The notes: a model not told the origin generated them from the sequence alone. A DNA stretch of 62,669 nt from Vibrio sp. AND4 (GCF_000171815.1 NZ_ABGR01000015.1:1-62669); one strand, 5' to 3'. Shown: positions 29,696 through 43,653, numbered from the stretch's first letter. Translations and numbers: made by a program.

Positions 29696-30423
29696 GCTCA
29701 ATCTACTTAGGCGTTAATATTGACCATATTGCCACCCTACGTAATGCACGTGGGACCAAATACCCAGATCCGGTACACGCAGCAGAAATCGCAGAGCGTG
29801 CTGGTGCAGACGGTATTACCATCCACCTACGTGAAGATCGTCGCCATATTCTAGATCGTGATGTGCGCATCCTACGTGAGACCATTCAGACTCGCATGAA
29901 CCTGGAGATGGCAGTAACGGATGAGATGGTTGAGATTGCGCTCAAAACTCAGCCGGAGTTCGTGTGTTTGGTTCCAGAGAAACGTGAAGAATTAACAACT
30001 GAAGGTGGCTTGGATGTCGCTGGCCAACTTGAGAAAGTGAAAGCAGCGACACATAAACTGACAGAGGCGGGGATCAAGGTTTCTCTGTTTATTGATGCTG
30101 ACCGCCAACAGATCGATGCCGCCAAAGCCTGCGGCGCACCATATGTCGAGCTGCACACAGGTCATTATGCAGACGCGACAACAGAAGAAGACCAGCAAGA
30201 CGAACTGAAGAAGATCGCAGCCGGCGCAAGCTACGCGGACGATTTAGGCATTATTGTCAACGCAGGTCACGGTCTGACTTACCACAATGTTGCACCAATC
30301 GCGGCTTTGCCTGAAATCTACGAGCTAAACATTGGTCACTCGATCATTGGTCGTGCGGTATTCGATGGTTTAGAAAAATCCGTGGCAGATATGAAAGCCA
30401 TCATGGTAGCGGCTCGCAAATAA
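29692..30423 (+). CDS. pdxJ: Pyridoxine 5'-phosphate synthase
   Basis: Condenses 1-deoxyxylulose-5-phosphate with 3-amino-1-hydroxyacetone phosphate to give pyridoxine phosphate, in the same pathway that Epd starts. It is a 243-aa TIM barrel. Motifs are [16 protein letters not shown] near 6-21, HLREDRRHI near 45-53, and HTGHYA near 154-159. Phosphate-binding [10 protein letters not shown] is near 185-194. It is coupled to recO by a four-base overlap. Confidence 0.98.
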   Translation: MSSIYLGVNIDHIATLRNARGTKYPDPVHAAEIAERAGADGITIHLREDRRHILDRDVRILRETIQTRMNLEMAVTDEMVEIALKTQPEFVCLVPEKREELTTEGGLDVAGQLEKVKAATHKLTEAGIKVSLFIDADRQQIDAAKACGAPYVELHTGHYADATTEEDQQDELKKIAAGASYADDLGIIVNAGHGLTYHNVAPIAALPEIYELNIGHSIIGRAVFDGLEKSVADMKAIMVAARK

Positions 30424-30436
30424 TTAGACTTACTGC

Positions 30437-30817
30437 ATGGCAATTTTAGGGTTAGGCACAGACATCGCAGAGATTGAGCGCATTGAAAAAGCACTCAGCC
30501 GAACGGGTGAACCATTTGCAAAGCGCATTTTATCGGGAGATGAAATGACAAGGTTTACCGAACTTAAACAAAAGGGACGTTATCTTGCGAAGCGTTTTGC
30601 GGTAAAAGAAGCAGCATCAAAAGCGCTAGGAACGGGTATTGCGCAAGGCGTGACCTTTCATGACTTTACCGTTTCGAATAATGAGTTTGGTAAACCGGTA
30701 TTGACCCTATCGGGCGTTGCAAAGCAAATTGCACAGTCGATGGGCGTCAATCATATTCATTTGTCGATTTCTGACGAGCGGCATTACGCGGTTGCAACCG
30801 TGATCCTTGAATCCTGA
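30437..30817 (+). CDS. acpS: Holo-[acyl-carrier-protein] synthase
   Basis: Transfers 4'-phosphopantetheine from CoA to apo-ACP. It has 126 aa (E. coli 126). It has [16 protein letters not shown] at 5-20 with the Mg-binding Asp, and [16 protein letters not shown] near 54-69 with the second conserved Glu and Lys. It starts 13 bases after pdxJ and is the last gene of the recO-pdxJ-acpS group. Confidence 0.97.
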   Translation: MAILGLGTDIAEIERIEKALSRTGEPFAKRILSGDEMTRFTELKQKGRYLAKRFAVKEAASKALGTGIAQGVTFHDFTVSNNEFGKPVLTLSGVAKQIAQSMGVNHIHLSISDERHYAVATVILES

Positions 30818-30862
30818 TTGAGAAGTGTCAACTTACGTAGGACGGGCCAGTCAACAGATACG

Positions 30863-30894
30863 AAAAAACCAGAGTGGATGCTCTGGTTTTTTTT
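30863..30894. terminator. Bidirectional terminator acpS/barA
   Basis: Stem AAAAAACCAGAG / CTCTGGTTTTTT with a six-base loop and eight T on the + strand and A-rich flank on the other. It lies between convergent genes. Confidence 0.93.
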
Positions 30895-30917
30895 GCGTTG
30901 GTTTTCTAAATTATTCT

Positions 30918-33713
30918 TTATTGTTCAAGGTATAGCTTAGCGGTGGTGGCGACTTTCATCATCTCATCCTGGAGTTCGAACATTTCTGGTTCGATGTCTT
31001 CAATGTTAGCGCCTGAGCGCAGCGCTTGCTCCAATGTGGCACACAGAGACTTCAATCTTGGGACACCGCAATAAGAGCTGCTGCCGTGAAGTTTGTGGAT
31101 CACATGGATAATGTCATCTCGCGAGACGTCTTGTTGTTCTAATGCTTTATCAAGCACGCTTTCCACCTCAGGAATAAAATCAACCAGCATGCGCAGCATG
31201 TCTTTGGCTAAATCTTCTTTATTTGCGCTCTGTTTCAATGCTGCTTGCCAATCGATGATGATATCTTGTTGTGGCTTGTCTGGTGATTGTGCTGTTGCCA
31301 AAATAGGTTCGACATAAGACGGTGCAATCTTGTCGACACTCTCAGTGCAAGTATTTGGGTTCCAGTGAACCAAAACCTGCTGCAACACATGTTCTTCAAT
31401 TGGTTTAGTCAGATAATCATCCATACCCGCTGCGAGTAATCGGTCTCGTTCGCCTGCCATTGCATGCGCCGTAACCGCAATGACAGGGGTATCTTTGTTC
31501 AGTTCAGACTCTTTAATATGCTGACAAGCGGTCACGCCATCCATTAATGGCATTTGAATGTCCATTAAAATCAGGTCGTATTTGTTTTCGGTCGCGAGAT
31601 TTACCGCTTGCTGGCCGTTACTGCATGCGGTAACCGTCTCTACACGCTCTTTCAACAGCGCGGAGATCAGTTTCAAGTTGGCAGGGTTATCGTCGACTGC
31701 GAGAACCGTCAGTGATAGTCGCTCATTTACCGCAGGTTCTATTGCCGCAATCATGGCTTGAGGTGTTTCGATATGGTCAGTGATTAGGCTTTGTAGAAGT
31801 TTGCGGCGTGATAAAGGCTTGGTCAGACATTGGATTTGATGAGCGTTCATCACTTTATCGGCCAGTGCCAACTCCGTGCTTGGTGTGCCCATGATAACGC
31901 TCGGTGCCATACGCTTCGCTTGCTCAATCCATACTGCTACCGACTGCTCGTCGTAGGTTTGGTTGGCAGCTAAGTTCAACAAGACATAATCGTAGTTTTC
32001 GTCACTTTCTGGTAAGGAAGAGCGGTATGTCACCAGAATGCCCTCTTGGCTTAAAAGCTGCTGAGTCACCGACGCGGCTTGCATATTTGGCTCCACTAAC
32101 AGTAGTTGCTTACCAGTCAGCAGTTCGACTTCAATAAGATCACTCATTGGTATTTCGGTTGAGTGCAAACGTAGCGTAAACCAGAAAGTTGAGCCTTGGT
32201 GCAAACGACTGGTTAGGCTGATTTCACCGCCCATCTGACTCACGAGTTTCTGAGTGATGACTAGGCCAAGACCTGTGCCGCCGTAGCGGCGTGAAATACT
32301 GGCATCCGCCTGGCTAAAAGCTTGGAATAGCTGAGCTTGCTGGCGCTCTGAAATACCAATACCCGTATCGCGCACCATGAATTGCAGTTCGACCGAATCA
32401 CCAGATTGTGAGCGCATCTCAACGCTAATATCGATGTTTCCGCGCTCAGTAAATTTGATGGAGTTGCCGACCAAGTTGGTGAGAATTTGTTGGATACGCA
32501 GTGGATCACCCACCAGGCCTTGTGGGATCTTAGGATCGATTTTTAAGGTGATTTCCAAGCTTTTCTCGTGCGCACTTGTGGCTTGTAAGTTGATGACTTC
32601 TTCCAAGCTCTCACGGAACTCAAACGGAATATTTTCCAGTGCTAACTTACCCGCTTCCAGTTTCGAGAAATCGAGAATATCGTTGATGATGTTGAGTAGG
32701 TTGTTGGCGGATTTTTCGATTGTCTGCAAGTAATCCATTTGGCTGTTCGACATCTGAGTTTTCAGCATCTGACGGGTAAAGCCAATCACGCCATTTAGTG
32801 GGGTACGAAGTTCGTGAGACATGTTCGCCAAGAATTCGGATTTTACTCGTGCTGCTTCTTGCGCACGTTTCTTCGCGATATCTAACTCTACGTTTTGGAT
32901 CTCTAACTGTTCAAGGGTCTCACGTAAATCAGATGTCGCTTGGTCTATACTGTGCTGCATCTCAACGTGGTATTCCGACAGTGAGACTGCCATGGCGTTG
33001 ATGCCGTTTTTCAGTTGGTCCAACTCGCCGTGCATGTTGCCCTCGATACGTACATCAAGGTGACCACGACGAATGCGGTCCACCACATTTTTCATGTGGG
33101 TGATCGGTTGGGTAACATCATGCATGAGGCGAGAGGCGAACACACTCGCAAGGCCAAGACCGAGGATCAAAACCAAGAATGCGGAGAAGACTTCTTGGTA
33201 TTGTTGTAAGCGCAGTGACGAGAGATCCATTTCCACTGCGATGTAACCAATGGCTTTTGTCCCTTGGTTCTCATTTGAGAGTTCCGAGAGGTAGTGGCCT
33301 TCAGATAAAATGGGCACCCGGAGAATAAGTGAGTTATCGAAGATCTCCGAATCCCCTAACTGAGGGATTGGTTTGTCCTTCGGAAACATCAGCGCAGCAA
33401 AATTGGGGTGGAAGTTTGAAGTGACGAAAAGCTCATGATTTTCATCGAACACCGCGATACTGCGAACCAGTTTTGAGTTCTTGCGGTGAGCGTAACTAAT
33501 AAGACGACGAACGGCTTCACGACTTTCTGCAAGCAGGTGCGTTTCACTGGCGATCGCAAGCGGTTCGATAATGCTATTACCTGTGGTGATAACTTGTTTC
33601 TCAAGGTCTTGATAGCGGTTAAATGAGAAAAAGCCGCTCAGTAATAAACCAATAATGAGAGTGGGAGCGAGAGTCAGTGTAATTACACGTGCTCGTAAGC
33701 CATATCTGGTCAT
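30918..33713 (-). CDS. barA: Hybrid sensor histidine kinase BarA (VarS)
   Basis: Tripartite inner-membrane sensor kinase that activates UvrY/VarA, and through it the CsrB-type sRNAs that sequester CsrA (csrA is at 57.5 kb). It has 931 aa. Membrane helices lie at about 9-31 and 176-196, with a periplasmic sensor between. HAMP is at about 197-250. The HisKA phosphoacceptor is His300 in MSHELRTPLNG, followed by HATPase with GGTGLGL near 488-494. A degenerate receiver lies near 535-650. A true receiver has Asp718 in LILMDIQMP, and a C-terminal HPt has His873 in HKLHGSSSYCG. It is divergent from rlmD, as in enterics. Confidence 0.97.
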   Translation of the reverse strand: MTRYGLRARVITLTLAPTLIIGLLLSGFFSFNRYQDLEKQVITTGNSIIEPLAIASETHLLAESREAVRRLISYAHRKNSKLVRSIAVFDENHELFVTSNFHPNFAALMFPKDKPIPQLGDSEIFDNSLILRVPILSEGHYLSELSNENQGTKAIGYIAVEMDLSSLRLQQYQEVFSAFLVLILGLGLASVFASRLMHDVTQPITHMKNVVDRIRRGHLDVRIEGNMHGELDQLKNGINAMAVSLSEYHVEMQHSIDQATSDLRETLEQLEIQNVELDIAKKRAQEAARVKSEFLANMSHELRTPLNGVIGFTRQMLKTQMSNSQMDYLQTIEKSANNLLNIINDILDFSKLEAGKLALENIPFEFRESLEEVINLQATSAHEKSLEITLKIDPKIPQGLVGDPLRIQQILTNLVGNSIKFTERGNIDISVEMRSQSGDSVELQFMVRDTGIGISERQQAQLFQAFSQADASISRRYGGTGLGLVITQKLVSQMGGEISLTSRLHQGSTFWFTLRLHSTEIPMSDLIEVELLTGKQLLLVEPNMQAASVTQQLLSQEGILVTYRSSLPESDENYDYVLLNLAANQTYDEQSVAVWIEQAKRMAPSVIMGTPSTELALADKVMNAHQIQCLTKPLSRRKLLQSLITDHIETPQAMIAAIEPAVNERLSLTVLAVDDNPANLKLISALLKERVETVTACSNGQQAVNLATENKYDLILMDIQMPLMDGVTACQHIKESELNKDTPVIAVTAHAMAGERDRLLAAGMDDYLTKPIEEHVLQQVLVHWNPNTCTESVDKIAPSYVEPILATAQSPDKPQQDIIIDWQAALKQSANKEDLAKDMLRMLVDFIPEVESVLDKALEQQDVSRDDIIHVIHKLHGSSSYCGVPRLKSLCATLEQALRSGANIEDIEPEMFELQDEMMKVATTAKLYLEQ

Positions 33714-33903
33714 GTTATCTAATTACATCGGAGTCTGGATATGGGAAAATAACGCATTATTTCTCAAGTGTACGATAAAACCTTGAGCAAAAGTGACGTT
33801 ACCGGATAAACCGTAAGCATAATCAAGTCACTCGAATCACACAACGGCTGCAAGTAAGAATAGTGAAGCCGTAGAGCAATTAGACACAAATCAGGCACAG
33901 AGC

Positions 33904-35223
33904 ATGGCACGTATCTTTCAACCTAAAAAGAAAACGCAACTGAATACTCGTCACCAAGCGGTAAAAGTAGAGCGTTTGGATCACCATGGCGCAGGCATTG
34001 CTTACCTCAATAAGAAACCATTGTTTATCGATGGCGCACTACCGGGTGAGGAAGTGGTCACTCAATTGGTGGAAGAGAAAAGCAAATTCGCTCGCGGTAA
34101 GTTAATTAAAATCCTTAAACCGAGTGAAGCTCGCGTGGATCCATTTTGTCCGCACTACCATGAGTGTGGTGGGTGTGACCTTCAGCATTTAAAGTATGAC
34201 CAACAATTGACGCACAAACAGCAAACGCTTCGTCAATTAATGAGAAAATTTGCCGGCAGTGATATTGAATTGGATGCGCCTGTATTAGGGGATTCCCTTA
34301 GCTACCGTCGCCGTGCTCGTGTGAGCTTATTGGTGGATAAAAAGACCCGAAAGCTGCACTTTGGCTTCCGTAAAAAGCAGAGTAAGCAAATCGCCCAAGT
34401 TACGGACTGCCCGGTGTTAGCGCCTGAATTGAATGTGCTACTTCCAGAAATCTACTCGACGTTAAAAGCGTTTAAGAAGTCAGAGCAACTGGGTCACGTT
34501 GAACTGGTTCTGGGCGATAGTGGTCCGTGTATAACATTACGCCACTTAAGTAAATTGGCAGACGAAGAAACCAACACGCTGGTGGCGCTGGCAAGGCGTC
34601 ATCATGCCTCGCTCTACTTAATGCCAGAAACGGACCAACTTAATTTAATTGAAGGCGACGTGCCTTTCTATCAAGAGGTTGGAGTCACAGTTCCATTTAC
34701 GCCAAATAACTTTATTCAAGTTAACCAAGCGGTGAACCAAAAAATGGTGGCACAAGCCGTCGACTGGTTAGACCCGAAAAGTGACGAGCGAGTGTTAGAT
34801 TTGTTCTGCGGTTTGGGGAACTTCAGCTTGCCAATTGCAAAACATGCCAAACACGTGGTTGGTGTAGAAGGCGTCGCGGAAATGGTGGAAAAGGCGGCAA
34901 ATAATGCATCTTTGAACCAAATCAATAACGCGCAATTTTATCACGCTAACCTTGAGCAGGATTTTGAAGGGCAAGTTTGGGCGGCTGAACAATTCGATAA
35001 AGTGCTGCTTGATCCGGCACGTGCGGGCGCGAGTGGGATCATAGATCAAGTTTCGGTGCTTGGCGCACAGCGTGTAGTTTATGTTTCATGTAATCCTGCT
35101 ACCCTTGCAAGGGATAGTCAGAGCTTGCTGGGGCAGGGCTACCAATTAACCAAATTAGGTATGTTGGACATGTTCCCTCATACCAGCCATCTAGAGTCGA
35201 TGGCACTGTTTGAAAAGTCCTAA
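33904..35223 (+). CDS. rlmD: 23S rRNA (uracil-1939-C5) methyltransferase RlmD
   Basis: SAM-dependent m5U1939 methyltransferase of 23S rRNA. It has 439 aa (E. coli 433). A TRAM domain spans 1-~75. The Fe-S cluster cysteines include Cys82, Cys88 and Cys91 ([10 protein letters not shown]) and one in TDCPVLAP near 170. The SAM fold has [14 protein letters not shown], and the catalytic Cys lies in [12 protein letters not shown] near 396. It lies between barA (divergent) and relA. Confidence 0.96.
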   Translation: MARIFQPKKKTQLNTRHQAVKVERLDHHGAGIAYLNKKPLFIDGALPGEEVVTQLVEEKSKFARGKLIKILKPSEARVDPFCPHYHECGGCDLQHLKYDQQLTHKQQTLRQLMRKFAGSDIELDAPVLGDSLSYRRRARVSLLVDKKTRKLHFGFRKKQSKQIAQVTDCPVLAPELNVLLPEIYSTLKAFKKSEQLGHVELVLGDSGPCITLRHLSKLADEETNTLVALARRHHASLYLMPETDQLNLIEGDVPFYQEVGVTVPFTPNNFIQVNQAVNQKMVAQAVDWLDPKSDERVLDLFCGLGNFSLPIAKHAKHVVGVEGVAEMVEKAANNASLNQINNAQFYHANLEQDFEGQVWAAEQFDKVLLDPARAGASGIIDQVSVLGAQRVVYVSCNPATLARDSQSLLGQGYQLTKLGMLDMFPHTSHLESMALFEKS

Positions 35224-35350
35224 TCATGGGGACTTTGTTGATCACTGACTCTTCGAAGGTGGTCAATAAGCCAAGGTTTACGACTTGGCATAAGAACTAA
35301 CCTGGATAGTGTTAGTCAAACCACACAAGCATAATAGTTAGGATGATGAG

Positions 35351-37570
35351 ATGGTTGCGGTAAGAAGCGCGCATTTAAACCAAGATGAACAGTTTGAACT
35401 TGATAATTGGGTGGCGAGCCTAGGTCAAGAAAACAATACAGCGAAACGCTTAACTGAAGTGTATCGTGACTGCCAATCGGTTTTGGTGGATAACGAACAA
35501 GCGGATCTTCTGTTGTGGCGTGGGCGAGAGATGATCGAAATCTTGATCACCTTGTCGATGGATCAATCGACGCTCGTTGCTGCACAACTGTTCCCTCTGG
35601 TCTCTAGTGGTGCTTTTGATAGAGAACTTCTTGAAGAAAAGTACAGCAAGGAAATCATTAAGCTGATCGATGGTGTCGATGAAATGGCGGCAATCGGCCA
35701 GCTAAATGTCGCTATGGATGGTGGAACCTCTTCGTCCCAAGTAGACAACGTTCGTCGTATGCTGTTGGCGATGGTGGATGATTTCCGCTGCGTAGTCATC
35801 AAGCTGGCAGAACGTATCAGCAACCTGATTGAAGTAAAAAAAGCACCGGACGAAGTTCGTCATGCCGCGGCAAAAGAGTGCGCAAATATCTATGCACCGC
35901 TAGCAAACCGTCTTGGCATTGGTCAGTTGAAATGGGAAATCGAAGATTACGCCTTTCGCTACCAACAGTCAGAAACCTACAAACAAATCGCGAAACAGTT
36001 GGCTGAGCGACGTATTGTTCGCGAACAGTACATCAAAGACTTTGTTGATGATCTCACTCAAGAAATGACGGTATGTGGCATCAACGCTGAAGTCAGTGGC
36101 CGTCCAAAGCATATCTACAGTATCTGGCGTAAAATGCAGAAGAAGAGTCTGGCGTTTGATGAACTCTTTGACGTGCGTGCGGTACGTATCATCGCCGACA
36201 AGCTTCAAGACTGCTATGCCGCGCTAGGGGTGGTTCACACCAAATACAAACATTTACCAAGCGAGTTCGATGATTATGTTGCGAACCCGAAACCAAACGG
36301 CTACCAGTCTATCCATACCGTGATTCTTGGTCCGGAAGGCAAGACCATTGAGATCCAGATTCGTACTAAAGAGATGCACGAAGACTCGGAGCTAGGCGTT
36401 GCTGCGCATTGGAAATACAAAGAAGGTGCAAGCAGCCGCAGCGGTTACGATGAGAAAATTACCTGGCTGCGTAAGCTACTCGATTGGCAAGAAGAGATGT
36501 CCGACTCTGGCGAGATGTTGGACGAGCTACGTAGTCAGGTATTTGATGACCGCGTGTATGCCTTTACCCCACGCGGTGATGTTGTCGACCTTCCGATGGG
36601 GGCAACCCCGCTAGATTTCGCGTACCACATCCATTCAGAAGTGGGTCACCGCTGTATCGGTGCCAAAGTGGCGGGGCGTATCGTGCCGTTCACCCATAAA
36701 CTGCAAATGGGCGATCAGGTCGAAATCATCACTCAGAAAGAGCCAAACCCATCACGTGACTGGTTGAATCCGACGCTGGGCTTTGTGACATCTAGCCGTG
36801 CTCGCGCGAAGATCAACGCATGGTTCCGTAAGCAAAGTCGTGAGAAAAATCTTGAAGCGGGCCGTGAAATCCTAGAGCACGAACTGGCGAAAATTGGCGC
36901 GACACTAAAAGACGCACACCAATATGCGTTGAAACGCTTTAACGTTAATAGTGCCGATGAACTGTATGTGGGTATTGGTAGTGGCGATCTAAGGATCAAC
37001 CAGATCATCAACCATATTAATGCGTTAGTGAACAAGCCAACTGCGGAAGAGGAAGATCAGCAAGCGCTGGAAAAACTGCAAGAAGCAGAAAACCGTGCGC
37101 CAGCTCAAAGTCGTCCGAAGAAAGATGCGGTTGTGGTTGAAGGTGTCGATAACCTGATGACGCACCTAGCGCGCTGTTGTCAGCCGATCCCAGGTGATGA
37201 GATCTCAGGTTACATCACTCAAGGTCGTGGTATTTCTGTGCATCGCAGTGATTGTGAGCAACTTGAGGAGCTGCGTCATCACGCGGCAGAACGTATCATT
37301 GATACCGTTTGGGGTAGCGGCTTTGTCGGCTCTTATATTTTGACAGTTCGTGTTGAAGCGATGGAACGTGGTGGGCTACTAAAAGACATCACCACGCTGT
37401 TTGCTAACGAGAAAATCAAAGTCACCAGCATGAAGAGTCGCGTCGATTACCGCACACAAATGTCGATCATGGATTTTGACCTTGAAGTGACCAGTCTTGA
37501 AGTGTTCTCGCGCGTTTCGAAACGTGTTGAGCAGATCAAGGATGTGATGTCGGTGAAGCGCTTAGGCTAA
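35351..37570 (+). CDS. relA: (p)ppGpp synthetase RelA
   Basis: Ribosome-associated enzyme that makes (p)ppGpp when uncharged tRNA enters the A site. It has 739 aa (E. coli 744). The N-terminal hydrolase-like domain lacks the HD and ED residues, so it is synthetase-only. The synthetase region has GRPKHIYSIWRKM and FDELFDVRAVRII (about 245-275) and PKPNGYQSIHTV near 317-328. The TGS domain is at about 400-460, a zinc-finger-like Cys segment (LARCCQPIPGDEI) near 610, and ACT at about 665-739. It has its own 127-base leader after rlmD. Confidence 0.97.
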   Translation: MVAVRSAHLNQDEQFELDNWVASLGQENNTAKRLTEVYRDCQSVLVDNEQADLLLWRGREMIEILITLSMDQSTLVAAQLFPLVSSGAFDRELLEEKYSKEIIKLIDGVDEMAAIGQLNVAMDGGTSSSQVDNVRRMLLAMVDDFRCVVIKLAERISNLIEVKKAPDEVRHAAAKECANIYAPLANRLGIGQLKWEIEDYAFRYQQSETYKQIAKQLAERRIVREQYIKDFVDDLTQEMTVCGINAEVSGRPKHIYSIWRKMQKKSLAFDELFDVRAVRIIADKLQDCYAALGVVHTKYKHLPSEFDDYVANPKPNGYQSIHTVILGPEGKTIEIQIRTKEMHEDSELGVAAHWKYKEGASSRSGYDEKITWLRKLLDWQEEMSDSGEMLDELRSQVFDDRVYAFTPRGDVVDLPMGATPLDFAYHIHSEVGHRCIGAKVAGRIVPFTHKLQMGDQVEIITQKEPNPSRDWLNPTLGFVTSSRARAKINAWFRKQSREKNLEAGREILEHELAKIGATLKDAHQYALKRFNVNSADELYVGIGSGDLRINQIINHINALVNKPTAEEEDQQALEKLQEAENRAPAQSRPKKDAVVVEGVDNLMTHLARCCQPIPGDEISGYITQGRGISVHRSDCEQLEELRHHAAERIIDTVWGSGFVGSYILTVRVEAMERGGLLKDITTLFANEKIKVTSMKSRVDYRTQMSIMDFDLEVTSLEVFSRVSKRVEQIKDVMSVKRLG

Positions 37571-37727
37571 TTTTCACGTCGTACTTGTCACTTTTACTGC
37601 GTTTTCTCCGGAGTGCCGGCCCAGGCTCATCACATAGGCGAGCTATGCCCAGGAGTCGCGAAAACTTGTTGCCTTGTCAAAGTAACAATTACTTAGTGAA
37701 AGCCGCTGAGAAAATAAAATAATCTAG
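37571..37727. other. Structured relA-mazG intergenic segment
   Basis: It contains loosely mirrored halves: TTGTCACTTTTACTGCGTTTTC on the left and CGCGAAAACTTG...CAAAGTAACAA on the right. A CATAG-GCGAG-CTATG hairpin lies near the centre. It may be an imperfect palindromic intergenic repeat unit or an RNA structure after relA. No gene is seen. Confidence 0.35.
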
Positions 37728-37760
37728 AAGGTGAGTGGTTTTGGCCGCTCACCTTTTTTC
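37728..37760 (+). terminator. Terminator after relA
   Basis: Stem AAGGTGAGTGG / CCGCTCACCTT (one G-U) with a short loop and six T, 160 bases beyond relA and 31 before mazG. Confidence 0.88.
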
Positions 37761-37790
37761 TTTAGATAGAAAGGTTTATAGGAACAGAAC

Positions 37791-38603
37791 ATGAGTCATC
37801 CAATTGAACAGTTAGAACACATCATGGCGAAGCTGCGTGACCCAGAAAGCGGTTGTCCTTGGGACTTAAAGCAGACCTTCGACACCATAGTTCCGCATAC
37901 CATTGAAGAAACTTACGAAGTGGTGGATGCGATTCAAAACCGCGATTGGCCAAACCTACAAGAAGAGTTGGGTGATTTGCTGTTTCAGGTGATCTTCTAC
38001 AGCCAAATGGCGAAAGAGCAGGGGCTGTTTGAGTTTTCCGATGTGGTTGAAACCGTGAATGAAAAACTGACTCGTCGTCATCCGCATGTTTTTTCGGATG
38101 TAAAGTTTGAATCTGATGAAGAGATTCGCGCCAACTGGGAGGCGGAAAAAACCAAAGAAAAAGCGCAAGCAGGCAAAGCCGAAGAAAGTATTCTAGACTC
38201 AATACCGAACTCGCTGCCGGCGCTTTCGCGTGCGACAAAAATTCAGAAAAAATGCGCAAAATTTGGCTTTGATTGGGACTCATTAGGTCCGGTTGTTGGA
38301 AAAGTACAGGAAGAAATCGAAGAGGTTTTGGAAGAAGCACTGCAAATTACGCCTGACGAAGAAAAAGTTGAGCTCGAATTAGGTGATCTTTTATTTGCCA
38401 CAGTGAACCTATCTCGTCACTTGGGAAAAGACCCAGAAGTGGCGTTAGCGAAAGCCAACTTAAAGTTCTCGAGACGCTTTAAAGGTGTGGAAACTAAAGT
38501 TGCAGTGCGCGGTAAGCAGCTGACAGACTTTACTCTAGATGAGTTGGATTCGATGTGGGATGAAGTGAAACAAGAAGAGAAGAGCCAGATTGAAATTACG
38601 TGA
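37791..38603 (+). CDS. mazG: Nucleoside triphosphate pyrophosphohydrolase MazG
   Basis: Hydrolyses (d)NTPs to NMP and pyrophosphate; in E. coli it is linked to lowering (p)ppGpp effects. It has 270 aa (E. coli 263) with two tandem MazG domains. The first has [12 protein letters not shown] and [13 protein letters not shown]; the second has [11 protein letters not shown] and [14 protein letters not shown]. These carry the ExxE..ED Mg-binding pattern. There is no mazEF pair next to it, unlike E. coli, where mazEF sits between relA and mazG. Confidence 0.96.
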   Translation: MSHPIEQLEHIMAKLRDPESGCPWDLKQTFDTIVPHTIEETYEVVDAIQNRDWPNLQEELGDLLFQVIFYSQMAKEQGLFEFSDVVETVNEKLTRRHPHVFSDVKFESDEEIRANWEAEKTKEKAQAGKAEESILDSIPNSLPALSRATKIQKKCAKFGFDWDSLGPVVGKVQEEIEEVLEEALQITPDEEKVELELGDLLFATVNLSRHLGKDPEVALAKANLKFSRRFKGVETKVAVRGKQLTDFTLDELDSMWDEVKQEEKSQIEIT

Positions 38604-41764
<3,161 letters not shown>

Positions 41765-41800
41765 TTCTTAACTGAATAAACAGCTTAGCTTAACGCTTTT

Positions 41801-41832
41801 AAAAACACCCTGCTTTTGCGGGGTGTTTTTTT
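41801..41832 (+). terminator. Terminator after eno
   Basis: Stem AAAAACACCCTGC / GCGGGGTGTTTTT (one G-U), TTTT loop, seven T. Confidence 0.93.
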
Positions 41833-41842
41833 ATCTGGTATA

Positions 41843-41928
41843 TGGGAACGCTTCGCTTCGAGAGGCGGGAACGGGCTTCGCCCTCTGGTAACGCTTCGCT
41901 TCGAGAGGCGGGAATAGGCTTCCTCTTC
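41843..41928 (+). repeat. Two tandem 43-bp intergenic repeats
   Basis: Two adjacent copies with a period of exactly 43 bases (41843-41885 and 41886-41928). They share a nearly identical core AACGCTTCGCTTCGAGAGGC followed by GGGAA and GGCTTC. They lie between the eno terminator and ftsB in a 404-base gap with no gene. They look like a dispersed or tandem vibrio-type intergenic repeat. The rest of the gap, 41929-42168, is AT-rich with an ftsB promoter presumably in the last 100 bases. Confidence 0.8.
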
Positions 41929-42168
41929 CTAGAGCACTTTACTTGGAGACATAAGAACAGACTTTGCGTTTTGAATGTCTTTCACTCGCGTTTATTTGTC
42001 CCCCCTAGATCAACAAGTGAGAGAATAGGGAATCTCTTTGTTTCATTTTGCTGCTTTTTTCCTGTAAAGAGCATGTGAGTCTCTTTTTCTACCCTAGAGC
42101 CAACCACGCATTTATGCTATATATGTCAGCTAATCTAACCCCTTCCGGTACAGAATGTTAGCAACGAT

Positions 42169-42450
42169 ATGCGAATCTTTGTTATAGCCCTTACGTTACT
42201 GTTCGGCTGGCTTCAATACACTCTTTGGTTTGGCAAGAATGGCGTGTCAGACTACTACACAGTAGAGGATGAGATTGAAGCGCAGCAGCAGGTAAACAGC
42301 AAGCTGCAAGCTCGTAACAACGAGATGTTCGCTGAGATTGACGATTTACGACAAGGTCTTGATGCGATAGAAGAACGTGCGCGTCATGAACTTGGTTTGG
42401 TGAAAAATGACGAAACCTTCTACCGAATTGTCGATGAGGAAGAGCATTAA
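42169..42450 (+). CDS. ftsB: Cell division protein FtsB
   Basis: Bitopic divisome protein that forms the FtsQLB complex and helps activate septal peptidoglycan synthesis. It has 93 aa. There is a short cytosolic tail, a membrane helix at about 3-20, and a coiled coil at about 30-70 rich in Gln/Glu/Asn, then [20 protein letters not shown] typical of the family end. It is followed after one base by ispD. Confidence 0.95.
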   Translation: MRIFVIALTLLFGWLQYTLWFGKNGVSDYYTVEDEIEAQQQVNSKLQARNNEMFAEIDDLRQGLDAIEERARHELGLVKNDETFYRIVDEEEH

Positions 42451-42451
42451 T

Positions 42452-43162
42452 ATGTTGGATATTACTCCCCCAACCTATATTGCTATTGTGCCAGCCGCTG
42501 GCGTTGGCAGCCGTATGAAGGCAGATCGGCCGAAACAATACCTGTTGATTGATGGCAAAGCGGTTCTCGAACATACCGTTGAGAAACTTCTTTTACACCC
42601 AAAAATTGCTAAGGTTGTCGTAGCTATTACCGATGGCGACCCATACTACCCTGACTTATCCATTGCTCAGAATCCTGATGTGATTCGGGTCGCTGGTGGT
42701 AAAGAAAGGGCTGACTCTGTGCTATCAGGGCTAAACTATGTTAGTACACATCTCGAAAGTGAATGGGTATTGGTCCATGATGCAGCAAGACCTTGTGTAT
42801 TAACCCCCGACATTGACCGTTTGATTGATGTTTGCAGCGCTCACCCAATCGGTGGCATTCTCGCCTCTCCAGTACGAGATACAATGAAGCGAGCAAATGT
42901 GGCGCAAGACATTGACCATACGGTGGATAGAGAAGCATTGTGGCATGCACTAACCCCACAAATGTTTAAAACTCAGCCGCTTACTCGAGCGCTGGCTGAC
43001 GCATTAGAACAAGGTGTTACCATCACTGATGAGGCTTCCGCTTTGGAATGGTTAGGCGAAAAGCCTGCGCTGGTTCAAGGTAATGCGAATAATATAAAAA
43101 TCACTCAGTCAGAAGATCTCGCGTTAGCCGAGTTTTATCTCAGCCGTGAGTGCGGCGCGTAA
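42452..43162 (+). CDS. ispD: 2-C-methyl-D-erythritol 4-phosphate cytidylyltransferase
   Basis: Third step of the MEP isoprenoid pathway: CTP plus MEP to CDP-ME. It has 236 aa (E. coli 236). The nucleotide-binding [17 protein letters not shown] is near 13-29, and VHDAARPC is near 108-115. The ATG lies one base after the ftsB stop; an upstream in-frame ATG inside ftsB is not needed. It forms a pair with ispF. Confidence 0.97.
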   Translation: MLDITPPTYIAIVPAAGVGSRMKADRPKQYLLIDGKAVLEHTVEKLLLHPKIAKVVVAITDGDPYYPDLSIAQNPDVIRVAGGKERADSVLSGLNYVSTHLESEWVLVHDAARPCVLTPDIDRLIDVCSAHPIGGILASPVRDTMKRANVAQDIDHTVDREALWHALTPQMFKTQPLTRALADALEQGVTITDEASALEWLGEKPALVQGNANNIKITQSEDLALAEFYLSRECGA

Positions 43163-43176
43163 AGAAAGGATAAGAA

Positions 43177-43653
43177 ATGATTCGAATTGGTCATGGTTTT
43201 GACGTACATAAATTCGGTGGTGAAGGCCCGGTTATCATCGGTGGTGTAGCGGTCCCTTATGAACAGGGGTTGATTGCACATTCGGATGGCGATGTAGCGC
43301 TGCACGCGTTAACGGATGCCCTACTTGGTGCGATTGCGGCGGGTGATATTGGCCGTCACTTCCCAGACACAGATGATAAATGGAAAGGTGCAGATAGCCG
43401 TGAATTATTGAAAGATGTTTACCGTCGAGTCAAAGAACAAGGCTACCGGCTAGGCAATGCTGATGTCACCATCATGGCGCAAGCACCTAAGATGGCGCCG
43501 CACATTGACGCAATGTGTGCTGTTATTGCCGAAGATCTTGAAACCGACATTAGTAACATTAACGTAAAAGCGACGACGACAGAACGTCTTGGTTTTACTG
43601 GACGTAAAGAAGGCATTGCTACGGAAGCAGTGGTACTTTTGTTTAAGCAATAA
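43177..43653 (+). CDS. ispF: 2-C-methyl-D-erythritol 2,4-cyclodiphosphate synthase
   Basis: Fifth step of the MEP pathway, forming MEcPP. It has 158 aa (E. coli 159). Zinc ligands are visible as Asp9 and His11 in GHGFDVH and the later [17 protein letters not shown]. The C-terminal [19 protein letters not shown] is the family signature. It starts 14 bases after ispD. Confidence 0.98.
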   Translation: MIRIGHGFDVHKFGGEGPVIIGGVAVPYEQGLIAHSDGDVALHALTDALLGAIAAGDIGRHFPDTDDKWKGADSRELLKDVYRRVKEQGYRLGNADVTIMAQAPKMAPHIDAMCAVIAEDLETDISNINVKATTTERLGFTGRKEGIATEAVVLLFKQ

